NCBI RefSeq assembly: GCF_032854445.1
Contig: NC_088300.1
Coordinates: forward strand, 37,414,458 to 37,478,457
From: Liolophura sinensis
Lineage: Eukaryota; Mollusca; Polyplacophora; Chitonida; Chitonidae
Direction of reading: 5' to 3'
Length of the DNA stretch: 64,000 nucleotides
Under the pieces are notes generated by a model, which was not told the DNA's origin, ran no database searches, and saw only the letters and a list, made by a program, of their open reading frames with translations. Position numbers and translations under genes: made by a program. Below, piece after piece: positions 23,262 through 35,700 of the stretch (positions within the stretch are counted from its first letter, which is position 1; each line of letters opens with the position of its first letter).

Positions 23262-23588
23262 ATGAGTGAGTGAGTGAGTGAGTGAGTGCTTGGGCTTTAA
23301 CGTCATTCTCAAGAATTTTTCAGCCATATGACGACGAAGGAATCCTTAGGGTGTATGTGATTTCCACCGCTCTTTTATCCAGTGCTGCTTCACTGAGACG
23401 ACTTACCGAAGGTAAGTAAACTGCCCCGCCCGAGCCATTATACTGATACGGGTCAACCAGTCGTTGCACTATCCCCTTCATGCTGAACGCCAAGCGAGGA
23501 AATTACAACTTCCTCTTTCAGTCTTAGGTGTGACTCGACCCAGGATTGATCCCGGATCTACCGCTCCCGAAGCAGGAGCTCAACCATA
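23262..23588 (-). mobile_element. Family 2 SINE, nearly complete
   Basis: On the plus strand it starts with a GTGA microsatellite and TGCTTGGGCTTTAACGTC (the tail reversed), continues through GGTCAACCAGTCGTTGCAC, and reaches the head with the reversed B box TGACTCGACCCAGG. It ends at the A-box region near 23585. Confidence 0.88.
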
Positions 23589-23929
23589 TGTTCACGAAAA
23601 CAAGTAACCAATTAACCTTAATTAATGAACTCTGTATATAAATAACAATAAGCCCTTACGTTATCCACCTTTAAACAATAGTAATATGTGAATAAAACTC
23701 GATCGGCATGCGGATTTCAAATATTTAAATGCGTTTATCTTCATTGAAATTTGTTAAAGTAATTACAAAATAAGTCAATGTATCCTTAGTTCGGGTTTTA
23801 ATGCTTTTAATGACATTTGTCTTTGTTGTCTATTCCTTCTTAAATGTGGAGCTTACACGAAAGTTGAGTGAGAAACATATGATAAAGAGATATCCAGACA
23901 CATTTGCACTTATTTGTAAAATTTATATT

Positions 23930-24197
23930 CATCTATTTATTCGTTTGATTGGTGTTTTACGCCGTACTCAAGAATATTTCACTTATACGACGCCGGTCAG
24001 CAATATGGTGAAAGGAAACCGGACAGAGCCCGGGAGAAACCCTCGACCATCCGCAGGTTGTTGGAAGGCCTTCCCACGTACGGCCGGAAAGGGAGCCAAC
24101 ATGAGCTGGACTAGAACTCACAGCAACTGCATTGGTGGGAGGCTCCTGTGTCACTGCGCCGTGCTGGCCTGCTAACCCCTCCGCCACGGTCGCCCCG
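23930..24197 (-). mobile_element. Family 1 SINE, complete
   Basis: ATTT-type tail, ACGCCGTACTCAAGAATATT, body, reversed B box GAACTCACAGC and head ending GCCACGGTCGCCCC. Imperfect flanking duplication (TAAAATTTATA / TTAAATTTATAA). Confidence 0.93.
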
Positions 24198-24199
24198 TT

Positions 24200-25070
24200 A
24201 AATTTATAACGGACAAACTTATGGTATATAGCCTCCGAGCAGCGGGTTTTAAACAGTAAGTTGACATGTCTTTGTGAACCTGTATATACACATACGACAA
24301 AAGGACAAAAGTTGACAAGGGGTGAGTGAAAAATCACACAAGATCCAGCATAGCAATTTTATATTTATAATAAGAATTTCAAGTGATTCGTATAGGCACT
24401 GGTGTGTATATATTGAACTCTTCTGCATCGCCTTAACCCACGTACCAAAAGTGACGAAACTTCTTTTACTTAAGAGAATCTTAATTCTGCAATAGGTTAA
24501 ACGTAAATCAATGCTAAACCTTTCTTCATTACGTGTTCTGGTTTCGAGAATTATTCAAGTGACAGACAGGATCGATCATAAAACAGAAAGCAGGGAAATT
24601 GGGGAGCTTTGTTTCTTACTTGAACAGAGAGAAAGAAATAATGTGAAATGCGATACACTCAAAAAATTAATCCGTTCAATTTAACAAAAAGTCTGTTATC
24701 TGGGTCGCGCTAGAAGTATTGTCATTGCAGCAGATTATTTTGTTACAACACACACATTCTATTACTTCAACGAAACCATTCTATCAGACTAACAGGGTAT
24801 TATGTTAAATATGACACAATATTGTATTATAATAATAGAATCACTCCGACACCAGACTCTATTGACTTTAACAGATTGACTTTTTGAGTGTACCGACAAT
24901 ACATAAAATATAATCAATCCTCTTGACTGCAATGAAAGTCCAGGTACATGCCGGACAGACACGCTCTTTATTCGGCGTCCAGCTGAATATATTATCTCGA
25001 TGATCAACAGGCATTTGAGCAAGCGGATCCATATTTTTGAAATGTCACAGATTCCACTATTATCTGTTTA
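24200..25070. other. No feature seen
   Basis: AT-rich sequence downstream of the cytochrome b5-like gene on its strand. It probably contains that gene's 3' UTR, but no single poly(A) signal stands out. Confidence 0.4.
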
Positions 25071-26688
25071 TCACGTAGCCAGTTTCCCCACGAGCCGTTC
25101 TTGTAGAATCTGCGCAATCAATCCACTGATGATTGTATGTGATCTCTGTCTATTGAAGGCGACAGTCGCGTCTTGACCGAAGTATCGGCTAAGGGCGTCT
25201 CCGCCTGGATGGTTGCTAAGGTAACCACTGATGTCGTATACCTATAGAGAAGGCATATGAAAAAAGGTCAAGTTATGGGTGTGTATGGGGATTTAAGAAC
25301 AAAACAATACATAAAAACGAAAACGTATCAGTTTAACAATGTACATGTATCTCATCAGTATTTTTATTTTTTAAACACCATACTCAAAAACTTCACTTAC
25401 ACATATCTGCTTATTTGACTATTACTTAACGTCACGCTCAAGAATTTTTCACTTGCGCCATGACCGCAAGTCCCGGGTAAACCACGACCTTTGGTAAGTT
25501 ACTGACGAACTTTCTCACCTATGACGGAGATTTTCTAACCATACGGGTAAAGGGCAGGTGTTTTTCGACGGGCGTTAGACGACGTAAACCACATCAGCGT
25601 CATTGACCGCTCATTGTCACCAAACAGTAACGGTAATTGAAAGGTATGCGTCTTTTTACAACTCTACCATTGCAGTCGCTATTGTGGATAGAGGAAACTG
25701 GAGCTTCCGGGGTAAACCATGCACATAGCTCAGAGTGATAATTAAGGCATAGAGTACGTAATGACGAGCTCTGACGCTGGTATTGGAGCCATCTATGGCT
25801 GAAGAAAATTCCGCCAAAGCCAACGTCAGAGCAACCTGTGACTTATTCTAGCCTGGGTGACTAGAAACTGGCTTCGATCTTTTATATCTGTTATGGCGCT
25901 CGCATAGCCTTGGTTTGCTCCCACTCACACCGGTAGGAAGCATCGCAAAAATTTCGAAAAACGGTCGTTTGCTAGCCTTCCTAGCCTGTTCAGTCACTCC
26001 TTTACAATACCTTACAAGCGTGGCCATCCGAGGCTAGACTATAATTTGACACCAAAAATGACTACCTGAAAAAACAACTAATTATGTACATATTAACGCA
26101 AGTTCCGGCGACGTTAGCTCTGTAAATCTGTGATTAAGTATACTAGCACAACCTTACTGAGCTAGTTTGCATTAAAGTTAGTTTACCGGTCAGCTAGCAT
26201 TTATTTACTTTTTTCTTTTGCGGCAGGTCTGTTGGCTGGATTGACGATCAAAACTGCTGATAATGGGCTTACATATATATAACTGGCGATCCGACATCTG
26301 GATATCATAGGTCACATGGTCCCAATCTCGTATCAAGTGATTTCCACTTGAAAGAATTATCGTAGAAAGACTAACAACAAAGTGTTACCTAACAGTGGCT
26401 TGTTATCGAGTCAAGACAGCATGCATAGATCACAAAAGTAAACATTGAGCATGCAATAGAGCAATATTAGCGGCTCCTCTCTGAAAGGGGAGGTAACCCA
26501 TGACAACACAATGACATGGTCGAAATAGGTCGTGTGTCGTAAACGTTATGATCACAGTACGCTGATGTTATGAAAAGACTCACATAATCATTCAGTGCAA
26601 TCCACCCATCGGTTTGGTGGTTATGATTACTAAGCTCCGACTTCGTGATGATAGTTATCTGATCTCCAGCTCTTTGACGATCCATCAT
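25071..26688 (-). CDS. Small cytochrome b5-domain protein, two exons
   Basis: Exons at 26584-26688 and 25071-25241 join to a 91-residue protein. The donor is TAT/GTGAGT and the acceptor TATAG/GTATAC; both exons meet in phase 0. The domain follows the cytochrome b5 order: SELSNHNHQTDGWIALNDY, then VYDISGYLSNHPGG, then GQDATVAF, then RSH, then ERLVGKL. The two haem-ligand histidines are H46 (in HPGG) and H70, 24 residues apart as in known b5 proteins. Such domains carry electrons to desaturases, hydroxylases or reductases. There is no C-terminal membrane anchor and no fused enzyme, so it would be soluble. The first ATG follows an in-frame stop closely, which supports the start. The second exon is short and easy to miss. 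A recently duplicated or decaying copy is the alternative. Confidence 0.78.
25845..26050. repeat. Dispersed repeat shared with 41990-42145
   Basis: Shares with the second site TTGCTCCCACTCA, a GGAAGCATCG/GGAGGCATCG block, a run of A/T, and CAGCCTGTTCAGTCACTCCTTT-type sequence (CCTGTTCAGTCACTCCTTT here). Lies in the intron of the b5-like gene. The family is unknown to me. Confidence 0.6.
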
Positions 26689-26699
26689 GACATGTACGT

Positions 26700-28415
26700 A
26701 GGTCTACTAGCTAGCCTGGCCTCCTGTTCGGTGCCGTAGAAGCGATTAGTCTGGTAGTATCTGACCTACGTACTGTAGATATCTACACTGGGTCAGGTAT
26801 ATTCCTACTCTCCTAATGCAGAGGACCCTATAAGTCTACTCAACCGGTAAATTGGGACGGTCTGGTTTAGAGAGACTAGTATATCCCGAGCCGAAAGATA
26901 CATACTGTAAACTATTTCTTCTAAAGCCCACCACCCCAACCCAGAAATTAAAGTAGGAACGCTAAAAAAAAGTTGTTTTTTTTTCTACAGACCAAATGAT
27001 ATCAGCTAAGCAATTTGAATAAAAATGCTTAATAAACAAAGGGCAACGTGTAGTTTATCCTGAATTTATCACAATTTTTTCACCAGAAATCGTTCCAAGA
27101 TGTTTGCTTTGCCAATCGATAAGAAATATACTCATTATAAAAGCTGTCGCTCCTTTCAAACTCCGAGGGCAAATTCACAGGTCAACGGTCACCATTTACT
27201 CCAATTGGTTAAATACGGGGATAAAACTTGTTTTCGATGTTACTGCCGACTTGTTTCTCAAGCACGAAAAGCCGGGTCTTAAGTTCCCATCTCATGCACA
27301 AAGACTAAAAACTTCCTAATTAACGCTACATAGTTTACAAAAATGCTGATTCTTACACTCCAACAAAATTACACAAAGTTACACAAGAATGGATCAAAGG
27401 TCAACATTTGGGCTATGTTTCTGTTAAACATATAAAAAGAATTTGCTTGGAACGATTTTTGTACGTAACTGAAGTTGTGTCAAGCCAATCTTAATATGGG
27501 AGACAATAAATGTCCGATTTGTTTGTACATCTTTCAGTGTTTTTGCAATAAGCTGGCGAATCCCTAACGATATACAATTGTGACCTAATTTAAGTTTCGT
27601 TGCTTATTTTATGGGACTGTGTGGTCGCCATGCATATAGCACTAGGCCACAAAACACAGTTCTAATTTGCTGCTAATGATATTATATTGATACTTAGTAA
27701 GCCATATTTAAACCAACAAGAAAGCAACGCCTCATGTTTATGTTTTACTTCGGATGAATTTTTCTTACGTTAGCATGCAGCACGTATTTTTTTATATTAA
27801 AATTAAATAATCAACATTTTATAGCCAGCAAATTTTGTGGTTTAGTTCATTACTTTAGATAACTGCACTTTTTAGCACTGATGTCCGCATAAACTTAGTT
27901 TAGACCTCGAACAATGTCACTGACTGTGAAACGGAGCTATTTAACTGGGGGGAGGGGGGGGGGGGAATTGCACATGATGTTTTTTAAAAGTGATGTTCTC
28001 CCATGTAAGACATTTTAATGCGGTGTGTGTGGTGAGTGGGTGGGGGGAGTCGACATTTCGTCGTTCCTCTGTCTTTCGTTGACAGTTTTATCAAATTTTA
28101 TACTTTATTTAACAAATTTTGATTTGTTCTCGAAATTTTTACATTATTTCCCAAACATAATGAATCTTTTGTAAACATGGGTTCTATGCGACAGCAATAC
28201 CCTCACAGAACAATAGGCAGTCAGCCATATCGGAGTCCTGTTTACACTGGCTGGCATAGCCACAGTACAGATATATCCAAACGACTTCAGTACTGTAACT
28301 GTCGTGCACATTTTACACCCTAAACGAAAGGGACGGCATGGTTTTAGTATCTGGGTTAAGAATAAACCATGCATATATTTACGTGCCATATGATTGCATT
28401 TGGTTCAGTAACCAT
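26700..28415. other. No gene seen
   Basis: Unassigned AT-rich sequence with G-rich runs near 27948-27966. It includes whatever promoter serves the b5-like gene, but no motif is convincing. Confidence 0.4.
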
Positions 28416-28417
28416 GT

Positions 28418-28571
28418 TGTACGTGGGAAGGTCTGGCAACAACTTGCGGATGGTCATGGGTTTCCTCCAGGCTCTGCCCGGTTTCCTCTCACCCTAATGC
28501 TGGCCGCCGTCGTATAAGTGAAATATTCTTGAGTACGGCGTAAACACCAATGAAATAAATAAATAAATCAC
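28418..28571 (+). mobile_element. Family 1 SINE, 3' half
   Basis: GTACGTGGGAAGGTCTGG through CTAATGCTGGCCGCCG and AGTACGGCGTAAACACC to an AAAT tail. Confidence 0.9.
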
Positions 28572-28619
28572 CATGTGGTGGTGGTGGTTGGGCGGATGGG
28601 GGTTGGGGTTGGGGGGGGG

Positions 28620-28686
28620 GGCTTCGTGGCCGAAGGGGGTAGCACACCAGCATGGCGCAATGACCCAAGCATCTCTTTCCCGTACC
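28620..28686 (+). mobile_element. Family 1 SINE, head fragment
   Basis: GGCTTCGTGGCCGAAGGGGG then GGCGCAATGACCCAAGCATC. It follows a G-rich stretch and breaks off before the B box. Confidence 0.65.
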
Positions 28687-28689
28687 ATC

Positions 28690-28990
28690 GATATTAAACA
28701 ATGTGACAATCAGAAAATACCAACAAAAACACCTGATACCCAACCAAAGAGTATCAGGTCTGTTCCATGTTCAAAGGGCTGATGTTTCTTTTAGTTTGGC
28801 GCTCAGTCAGGGCAATGTTCACAAACACAAGCGTCGTGTTTTGGCGGTCCTACTCGTCCTGCATGGGTGTAAGCATTTGGCCTAGCTGAACTTCATCTTC
28901 TTGGCTTTCAAAACTTCAAAGAATTTTTTACATATTTTTCTGTGATAACTGTGTCCTATATCATTTTTTCTGTATATACATAGTGGCAGA
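28690..28990. other. No feature seen
   Basis: Unassigned sequence between two SINE pieces. Confidence 0.4.
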
Positions 28991-29007
28991 CTTCGTGTTC
29001 AATTTAA

Positions 29008-29267
29008 TTAATTTATTTGTTTATTTGATTGGTGTTTTACGCCGTACTCAAGATTATTTCACTTATACGACGGTGGCCAGCATTATGGCGGGTGGAAACC
29101 ATGCAGAGCCAGAGGAAAACCCACGACTATTCGCAGGTTGTGGCAGACCTTCCCAAGAAAGGAAGACAGCATGAGCCAGACTTGAACTCACAGCGACTGC
29201 ATTGGTGAGAGACTCCTGGGTCATAACGCTGCGCTAGTGCGCTAACTAACTGAGCCACGGAGGCCCC
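29008..29267 (-). mobile_element. Family 1 SINE, complete
   Basis: All parts present on the minus strand. The flanking duplication is about 15 bp: TCGTGTTCAATTTAA (28993-29007) and TTGTGTTCAGTTTAA (29268-29282), with two mismatches. Confidence 0.95.
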
Positions 29268-29575
29268 TTGTGTTCAGTTTAAGAATCGGCTTTCAGTGAC
29301 AAGGTTGACACGGAGGTAGGGGCCTACACATAAAAGAATTGACAAATTCTTGAGGTGAAGCGCAAATTGACCTTTCTTAAGTGGATTTGCGCATGGGCTT
29401 TACAATTACTAAATATATATCATGGTATCTGTTTTAAAATCTTCATATATCTTAGCACTCAATTAACCGCGACAAGAACCCCTTCTTTTGTGTTAAGCGC
29501 AAATATCGTGACCTTTACATCTGGACTGTAACACATGAACTTTGAACTTAGAAGAATTAGCATTTCATAATCACA

Positions 29576-29736
29576 ACCGCTTCTGTGGCCTAAGGGCTAA
29601 ATTAGAGCGTCTAAAAGACTTTAAAAATGGTACTTTCATCTGCCGCGCATGGCGCTGCTGACACTTAATGACTCCATGTCGTTATAGGACTGAAAAATTG
29701 TTAAGTACGATCGTAAACCCTAAGCAGACATACTTT
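29576..29736 (+). mobile_element. Family 3 SINE, internally deleted
   Basis: CTGTGGCCTAAGGGCTAAAT (A box), then AAAGACTTTAAAAATGG, then the tail AAAATTGTTAAGTACGAT and AACCCTAAGCAGACATAC. The B-box segment and much of the body are gone. Confidence 0.7.
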
Positions 29737-29739
29737 ATA

Positions 29740-31390
29740 ATCACTATAGCTCAAGGTATATTTTGGTGAAAAAACCATCGTTGTGTACGTGATATGACCG
29801 ATAAAAGTGTTAATTAGCGTTAATTCAGTAGATCGTTCTCAGCTATGTACTTTAAAATCGACATCTTACAAAACCCTGACCGTTGTCCTTTTTTTGTAAT
29901 TTAGCAGAGCTTTTAGCATGAGCTACATGTGCTTTTCGTTATAAGACTGTCGTGAGGAACGTATGAAATAAGTTTGGCTTACTACACCGTGATGGAGTCT
30001 CCCCCTAAGTCTCTTGTGTCAAACCCTTCTTACGCGACTAGACCGATTAACCTCAGCTAGCTCCTGGACTACAAAAATAGGTTCATTTATCTTCTATTAT
30101 ATAGTATTGAGCACCCGGGCTCATCACCAGGAGGTGATAAATAACGAGTTAAATGGGCGAAATGGCGATTTTGGCAGATTTCTAAAGTTTAATGCGCTTC
30201 AGGACAACGAACGTCTCACATTGGAATGTTTTGTATATTCTGATAACTATTCCAGAAAAAATTTTTACCTAAAAGCTATATTTTTCATTATTCATGCCAA
30301 AATAGTATGGAAGGCCTATCTCGGCTAGTTTATATTTGGGTTTTTTTTACCTTCAATTCTCTAGTAACGTGACTAAAGAATGTGCTAGTGATTGACTCAG
30401 GCAGTTGTAACACCACTTCAAAACTATGATATAGCCTATATAATCAGAAAATCTTTTGAAAGCAAGGGAGGCGTACATGGTAAATGCAGCAAGCACATAT
30501 ATACTGTATTTAGTGCACAAAAAAGCTTGGAATTTTTAAGAGTTCCTCGAGTGGTATGCTGTGGATTGTTAACTTGACATGGGACTAATATAACAGCTCA
30601 GCACAAATCAAACATCACGAAAATCTAGAAGTATAGATATGTTCTCTACAAAGGCCTAGTCCATGTGCACATTGCATATTCCTGGGGCAATGATATTTTA
30701 TAATCCAACGAAGTAAATGTACATGCTTAAGATTCGTGCTGCTCACTGAAGTTTATGATTGTCCAAGTAAAGTCAAGTTTATCAAGTCAACATATGAACG
30801 GCTGACTGTCACATATACTTATTTAAGTTTCCTCTCAGTACGTGAATTCAATCGGATAACAGCGTAAAACTTAAAAATGAGAAACATGTACCACATAATT
30901 CAAAATTTAACATTTCATTAATTTATTCTTCATTTTTTTTTTAAACATGATCAATGTTACAAGGGCAACAGAACAAAATTCCAACTGATGGTCTTTGCCT
31001 TGAATATTCTGGATAGCTGTATTATACAGTGGATTTCAGCGTGAGAACTAACATAGAAATGTCCCAGTAGTGAAGGCCACTGACAGCCAGCTGTACAACT
31101 CTCGCTGATTGTTCATGCTGACACATTCACAATAACATATCACTCACATGGCATCCATATCAATCACTGCAAACCTCGCATACAGTCTGTGTCTTGTAGA
31201 TAAATATACTTATGTCATTAAAGCAATAAAGCATGTTACACTTATTACACCACTGTACATATCCACATGTCTAGCATGGTCATTTAAAGTGTTAAACTTT
31301 TTCACCTGCACCAACAAAAACAAAAGATAAACAAGAGTTCAGCCGAGTTACACCACGACAAATGCCTTTGTTTGAAATATATACAGGAAT
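29740..31390. other. No gene seen
   Basis: AT-rich. The 104-residue frame at 30014 has no splice sites and biased composition. The minus-strand transcript of SLC39A9 may end in the right part of this stretch. Confidence 0.4.
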
Positions 31391-31394
31391 ACCA

Positions 31395-31925
31395 GCAGCA
31401 CTGTGGTGAGTATAAACACTGAGGGGTATCTTCATGGGTGTTGATGATAGGTATGTGGTTACCAAGACAACTGCGCAATTTGACAAATACGTCCACCACA
31501 AATGAAAACTTAATGCGGAAATCAGCTGGAGCTATAGACCGGACATGAAATTATATCTATTCATATAGTATATATAAGAAAAATGGCTATCTGGTTGCCA
31601 TGAAAACTGCAAAAATATGACAAATTTGAGTCTTGACACAGTCATCTGTGTATCTATGTGTCCACCAAAAATTGAAACTCTTTGTGGAAAATTGTTGAAG
31701 TTATAGAGGAAATCATATCTATTTATATGGTATACATAGGAAATGGCAATCTGGTAACCGTGTCCACCCTTGAAATGGACGCGCGTGAGTCGCGATATAG
31801 AGTCATCTGTGCATGTATGTATCCACCGAAAATTAAAATTCTATGTGGAAAACGCTTCGAGTTAAAGCCAGGACACAAATACGAACGGACAGACAGACAG
31901 ATAGACAGACGAACGTCGTTATAAC
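31395..31925. repeat. Three diverged tandem copies ending in a GACA-rich tract
   Basis: A block reading GTCCACCA, AAATTGAAA, GTGGAAA, GTTATAG, ATCTATT, ATATGGTATA, GGCAATCTGGTAACC recurs near 31490, 31660 and 31820. The array ends at about 31880-31915 with ACGGACAGACAGACAGATAG. The end tract resembles the 3' ends of interspersed elements. The comparable stretch at 40425-40735 ends the same way. Confidence 0.65.
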
Positions 31926-31929
31926 ATAA

Positions 31930-32755
31930 TACATAGCGCCTAATGGCTAGAGCACATCAAAAGTGACACTAAGTACATAAGTACACTGTACACCTAATTT
32001 GTAACCTGGTTTACATGCACTCTTATATAAACAATTAATAATCAGTATTTTTCAAGAGAGCAGTTTGCACAACAGCAAGACGGTGATGAGCAAAATGAAA
32101 AAAAAAACAAACAAACAAACATACGAAAGACAACAAAAAGATATGAAAATCTTTTTCAAAACTTACCTGAAATTTGCCACATTTTATGAGTGACAAATGA
32201 AATTAGATTTTCATATTACAAACATGCCAGTAATCAAACGCATATTGACGCAAATCTGATGCCTTCTACTATTAATGTGTACTTGTGGTGCATAGAAAAA
32301 GTATGTCAGATGTCGTGACAAAAATAACCGCTTATTAAGAATTAAAACATCCTTCAAGTTCAGACAATATTTCCACAGCAACAACATACATATGTGTATG
32401 TACAGTACGAAAGGGAGCTTAAGTGATGTATGAAAACGCAAAGCTCAGCATATTTACCTGCAATTTCTGTGAGCAAAAAATTATTTTCCTTCCAATCTTC
32501 GATATCAATGCTTACGTGCTAAAACAGTTCTATGCAAAGTAAACAGATAATATCAACAAAAATTTAGGTAAAAATTCATTTCTTAAATTTGTTATCATTA
32601 ACTTTGACATTATACTTGACAGAGTTGACCTTATAGTACACATTAAGAGTTTCATACAACTGATACTCGCACGTGAATGGTTTCATACATTCATAACTGG
32701 TAACAGTGCAGGAGTGTCTTTACATACAAGCCATCAGTGGCTAAAACACAGAATC
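31930..32755 (-). other. Probable 3' UTR of SLC39A9
   Basis: Follows the SLC39A9 stop on the minus strand and contains no other recognisable gene. I cannot fix its end. Confidence 0.4.
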
Positions 32756-35700
32756 TCAGTGGCTATGGCCTAAGGACAGAATCACGGGTATAACAGCACC
32801 AACCACCATAGCCGCTAGCTCAGTCTTTGTGAAGCCTTTCTGGACTTCGCCTGAAGGCGACTTTCCCATATTGGCTATCTCTGGAAGCACATGTACAGTG
32901 GCCACGTACAAGAATGTCCCGGCACTAAATAACATGGCTATTCCAGTGGCATTAAGGTCAGATAAAGACTCTTTGTTTTGCTGAAAAAGAAAGCAGTAAT
33001 AAGACATAAGACTGTACAGTATACATGTATATAGGTTGCATGTAATAGCTTTATCACAAATATCACCTACATAGTGATATCTAGAAATGCTTAATTATTC
33101 ATGTGATTTGTGTTTATTGTGCCATACTTAAAGGAGAAGAAAATTTAAATATCAATCAAACACCATTGAAAAGTGTATGCATTTCCTCGCAAGTGCATGC
33201 CATAAAAACATTCTAATATGTACCTCAAGTTGATAAATTATAAATAAAGTCAGTGCCAAAATCTGCTGTGGGCGACTCCATTTTGCCTAAGAACTAGTCC
33301 TGAAGTCTTCTGTGTTAGGAGAATTGCCGTTGGAAACGGCCGAAGTGCAGTTTGTACATTTCGAGTAGAACTCTTTTTCCCAGAAGGTAAAGAACAGTAC
33401 AGTTCGTTTTCCGCTTGACAATTGGGAAACCAGAATGTTTGATGTAGGTTCCGGCAGCATTAAGGACTCTCACTGGCATTATGTGCGTGGCGGGAAAAAT
33501 CGCAAAATCTGTAGTTGGCACAACCAGACAGAAAAAAAAATGTGCTCTTTTCAGCCTCTAGTGTCATTTTTTAAAGTTTTCTTCTCCTTTAAGAATATTT
33601 CATTTATACAATAAGAGACAGGCTTATGGGTAGAGTAGCGCAAGAATTTAAGTGTATCAGGAATGAACAGAACATTGCCACATCTGGTTACCTTTAAATA
33701 AATGTTAAATTTGGGGGGGGGGGGGGGGTTCTAGCTACAACAAGTGACTGACACTAATCACTAATCAACCATTCCCTTCAACAGCATTCTGAAAAGTGTA
33801 GGCATAAAGATGGGGTGGAGGTTGAGGGTAGTTGAAAGTGTTCAGATAATTAGAGCGTCCACAGAATAAGAACAATTATTGTATATTATTTGTTGTCTTT
33901 TCTTTTGACAATTGTAATCATTAACCATTTCAGACAACCAATCCTTTAACATGTGGCTTCTGTGCAGAATAACACTGCTTTTTTTTTTTTGGGAAGTCGC
34001 AGCTATTAGAAATTCACACTTATTTGTAAATAACTGCCACAGTTAGAATATTGCATAAAGGTGATGTGATTTGTGACAAGTAGTAAGTAATTTAAACCAA
34101 ATGTCTGCAATGTTTAAGGTGGGCTTCATGGACCCTATAGACACTATTACGTCCAATGACGACAAGCACATTATTTCCTAGCCCAAATCAATTTATTTGT
34201 TTATTTGATTGTTGTTTTACGCCGTACTGAAGAATATTTCTTTTATACGATGGCCGCCAGCATTATGGTGGGAGGAAACTGGGGGAAACCCACGACCGTC
34301 CGCAGGCTGCTGGAAGACCTTCCCGCTTACGACCGGAGAGGAAGCCAGCATGAGCTGAACTTGAACTCACAACGACCGCATTGGTGAGAGGCCTCTGCGC
34401 TAACCAACTGAGCCACAGAGGCCCCCAGCCCAAATCAAGCATTTTATGTCAAAATAACGTTTTTATATTAACGGTGAAATTTAAATATATACATAAGACC
34501 TAATTATAAGCAAGTCAATAAAGTCCACATAACAATTCAAACCTCATGTTATTTCCATGACAAATGCTAGAATAAATTCTAAATAAAAAATTAAAATATT
34601 TCTTTTTTCATGGTCTATCAGATGATAAAAAAATTATGCTGAAGAAACATTGCCCAAATAGTGTACAGAATATGTATGCTCTTTCACTCACCGTACTTAA
34701 AGTGAAATATGTGACTAAGGATAGAAATGGAGCTGCCAAGGCAAACACTGCTAAATGTTTCCGGATACGATTCCTGTCAAATCCTTCATGGAGAAGGAAA
34801 GAAACCAGGCCAAATGCTGCTGGAGCCTGAAAATAGCCAGCGACGTCAAAGAAATTTTACAAAAACATCACCACATAGATATAGCAACACTTTCTAAATA
34901 GGCTAACAGTTAGAAAATGGTAAACATGTCAATATGCTTAAAGGGATACACAATCGTTTCTGATTGGCTGACGTGGGAGACGGGTATGTCAGGGCTATGC
35001 CCAGCCTAATCTTAATTTCAGGTATGGCCGATTTATTCAAACATGCACAAAGCAGCATGGTTTAACCCAGGAAATTCTGTCTCCACTTTCAGCCAACAAT
35101 TCTGTGTCCCTTTAAGCAGAGGTTGTCAACAGATAAAACAGTAAATATTAACAGTAGAGTGAGATGACCATCTGAGCAAAAAAGAGCATAATGACCAAAA
35201 AGACAATATCAGTGAGGTGAAAATCAGCTACCCACCTTGTGAAGCATAAGATCCATGAAGACAATACCAGTGAGGTGAAAATCAGCTACCCACCTTGTGA
35301 AACATAATGACCAAGGAGACAATGACAGCGAGGTGAAAATCAGCTACCAGCCTTGTGACGAATAATAGCCAGGGAGACAATACCACTGAGGTGAAAATCA
35401 GCTACCCACCTTGTGAAGCATAAGATCCATGAAGACAATACCAGTGAGGTGAAAATCGGCTACCCACCTTGCCAAGCATAATAGTCAGGAAGATAATACC
35501 AGTGAGGTGAAAATCAGCTACCCACCGAGGCGAAAATCAGCTACCCACCTTGTGAAGGATAATAGCCAGGAAGACAATACCAGTGAGGTGAAAATCAGTT
35601 ACCCACCTTGCGAAGCATAATAGCCAGGAAGACAATACCAGTGAGGTGAAAATCAGTTTGCCAGCTTGTAAAGCAAAACGAGCAGGAAGGCAATGCCAGT

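Noticed and set aside
23801-24175. 124-residue plus-strand frame
   Set aside because: Its C-terminal two thirds read across a family 1 SINE.
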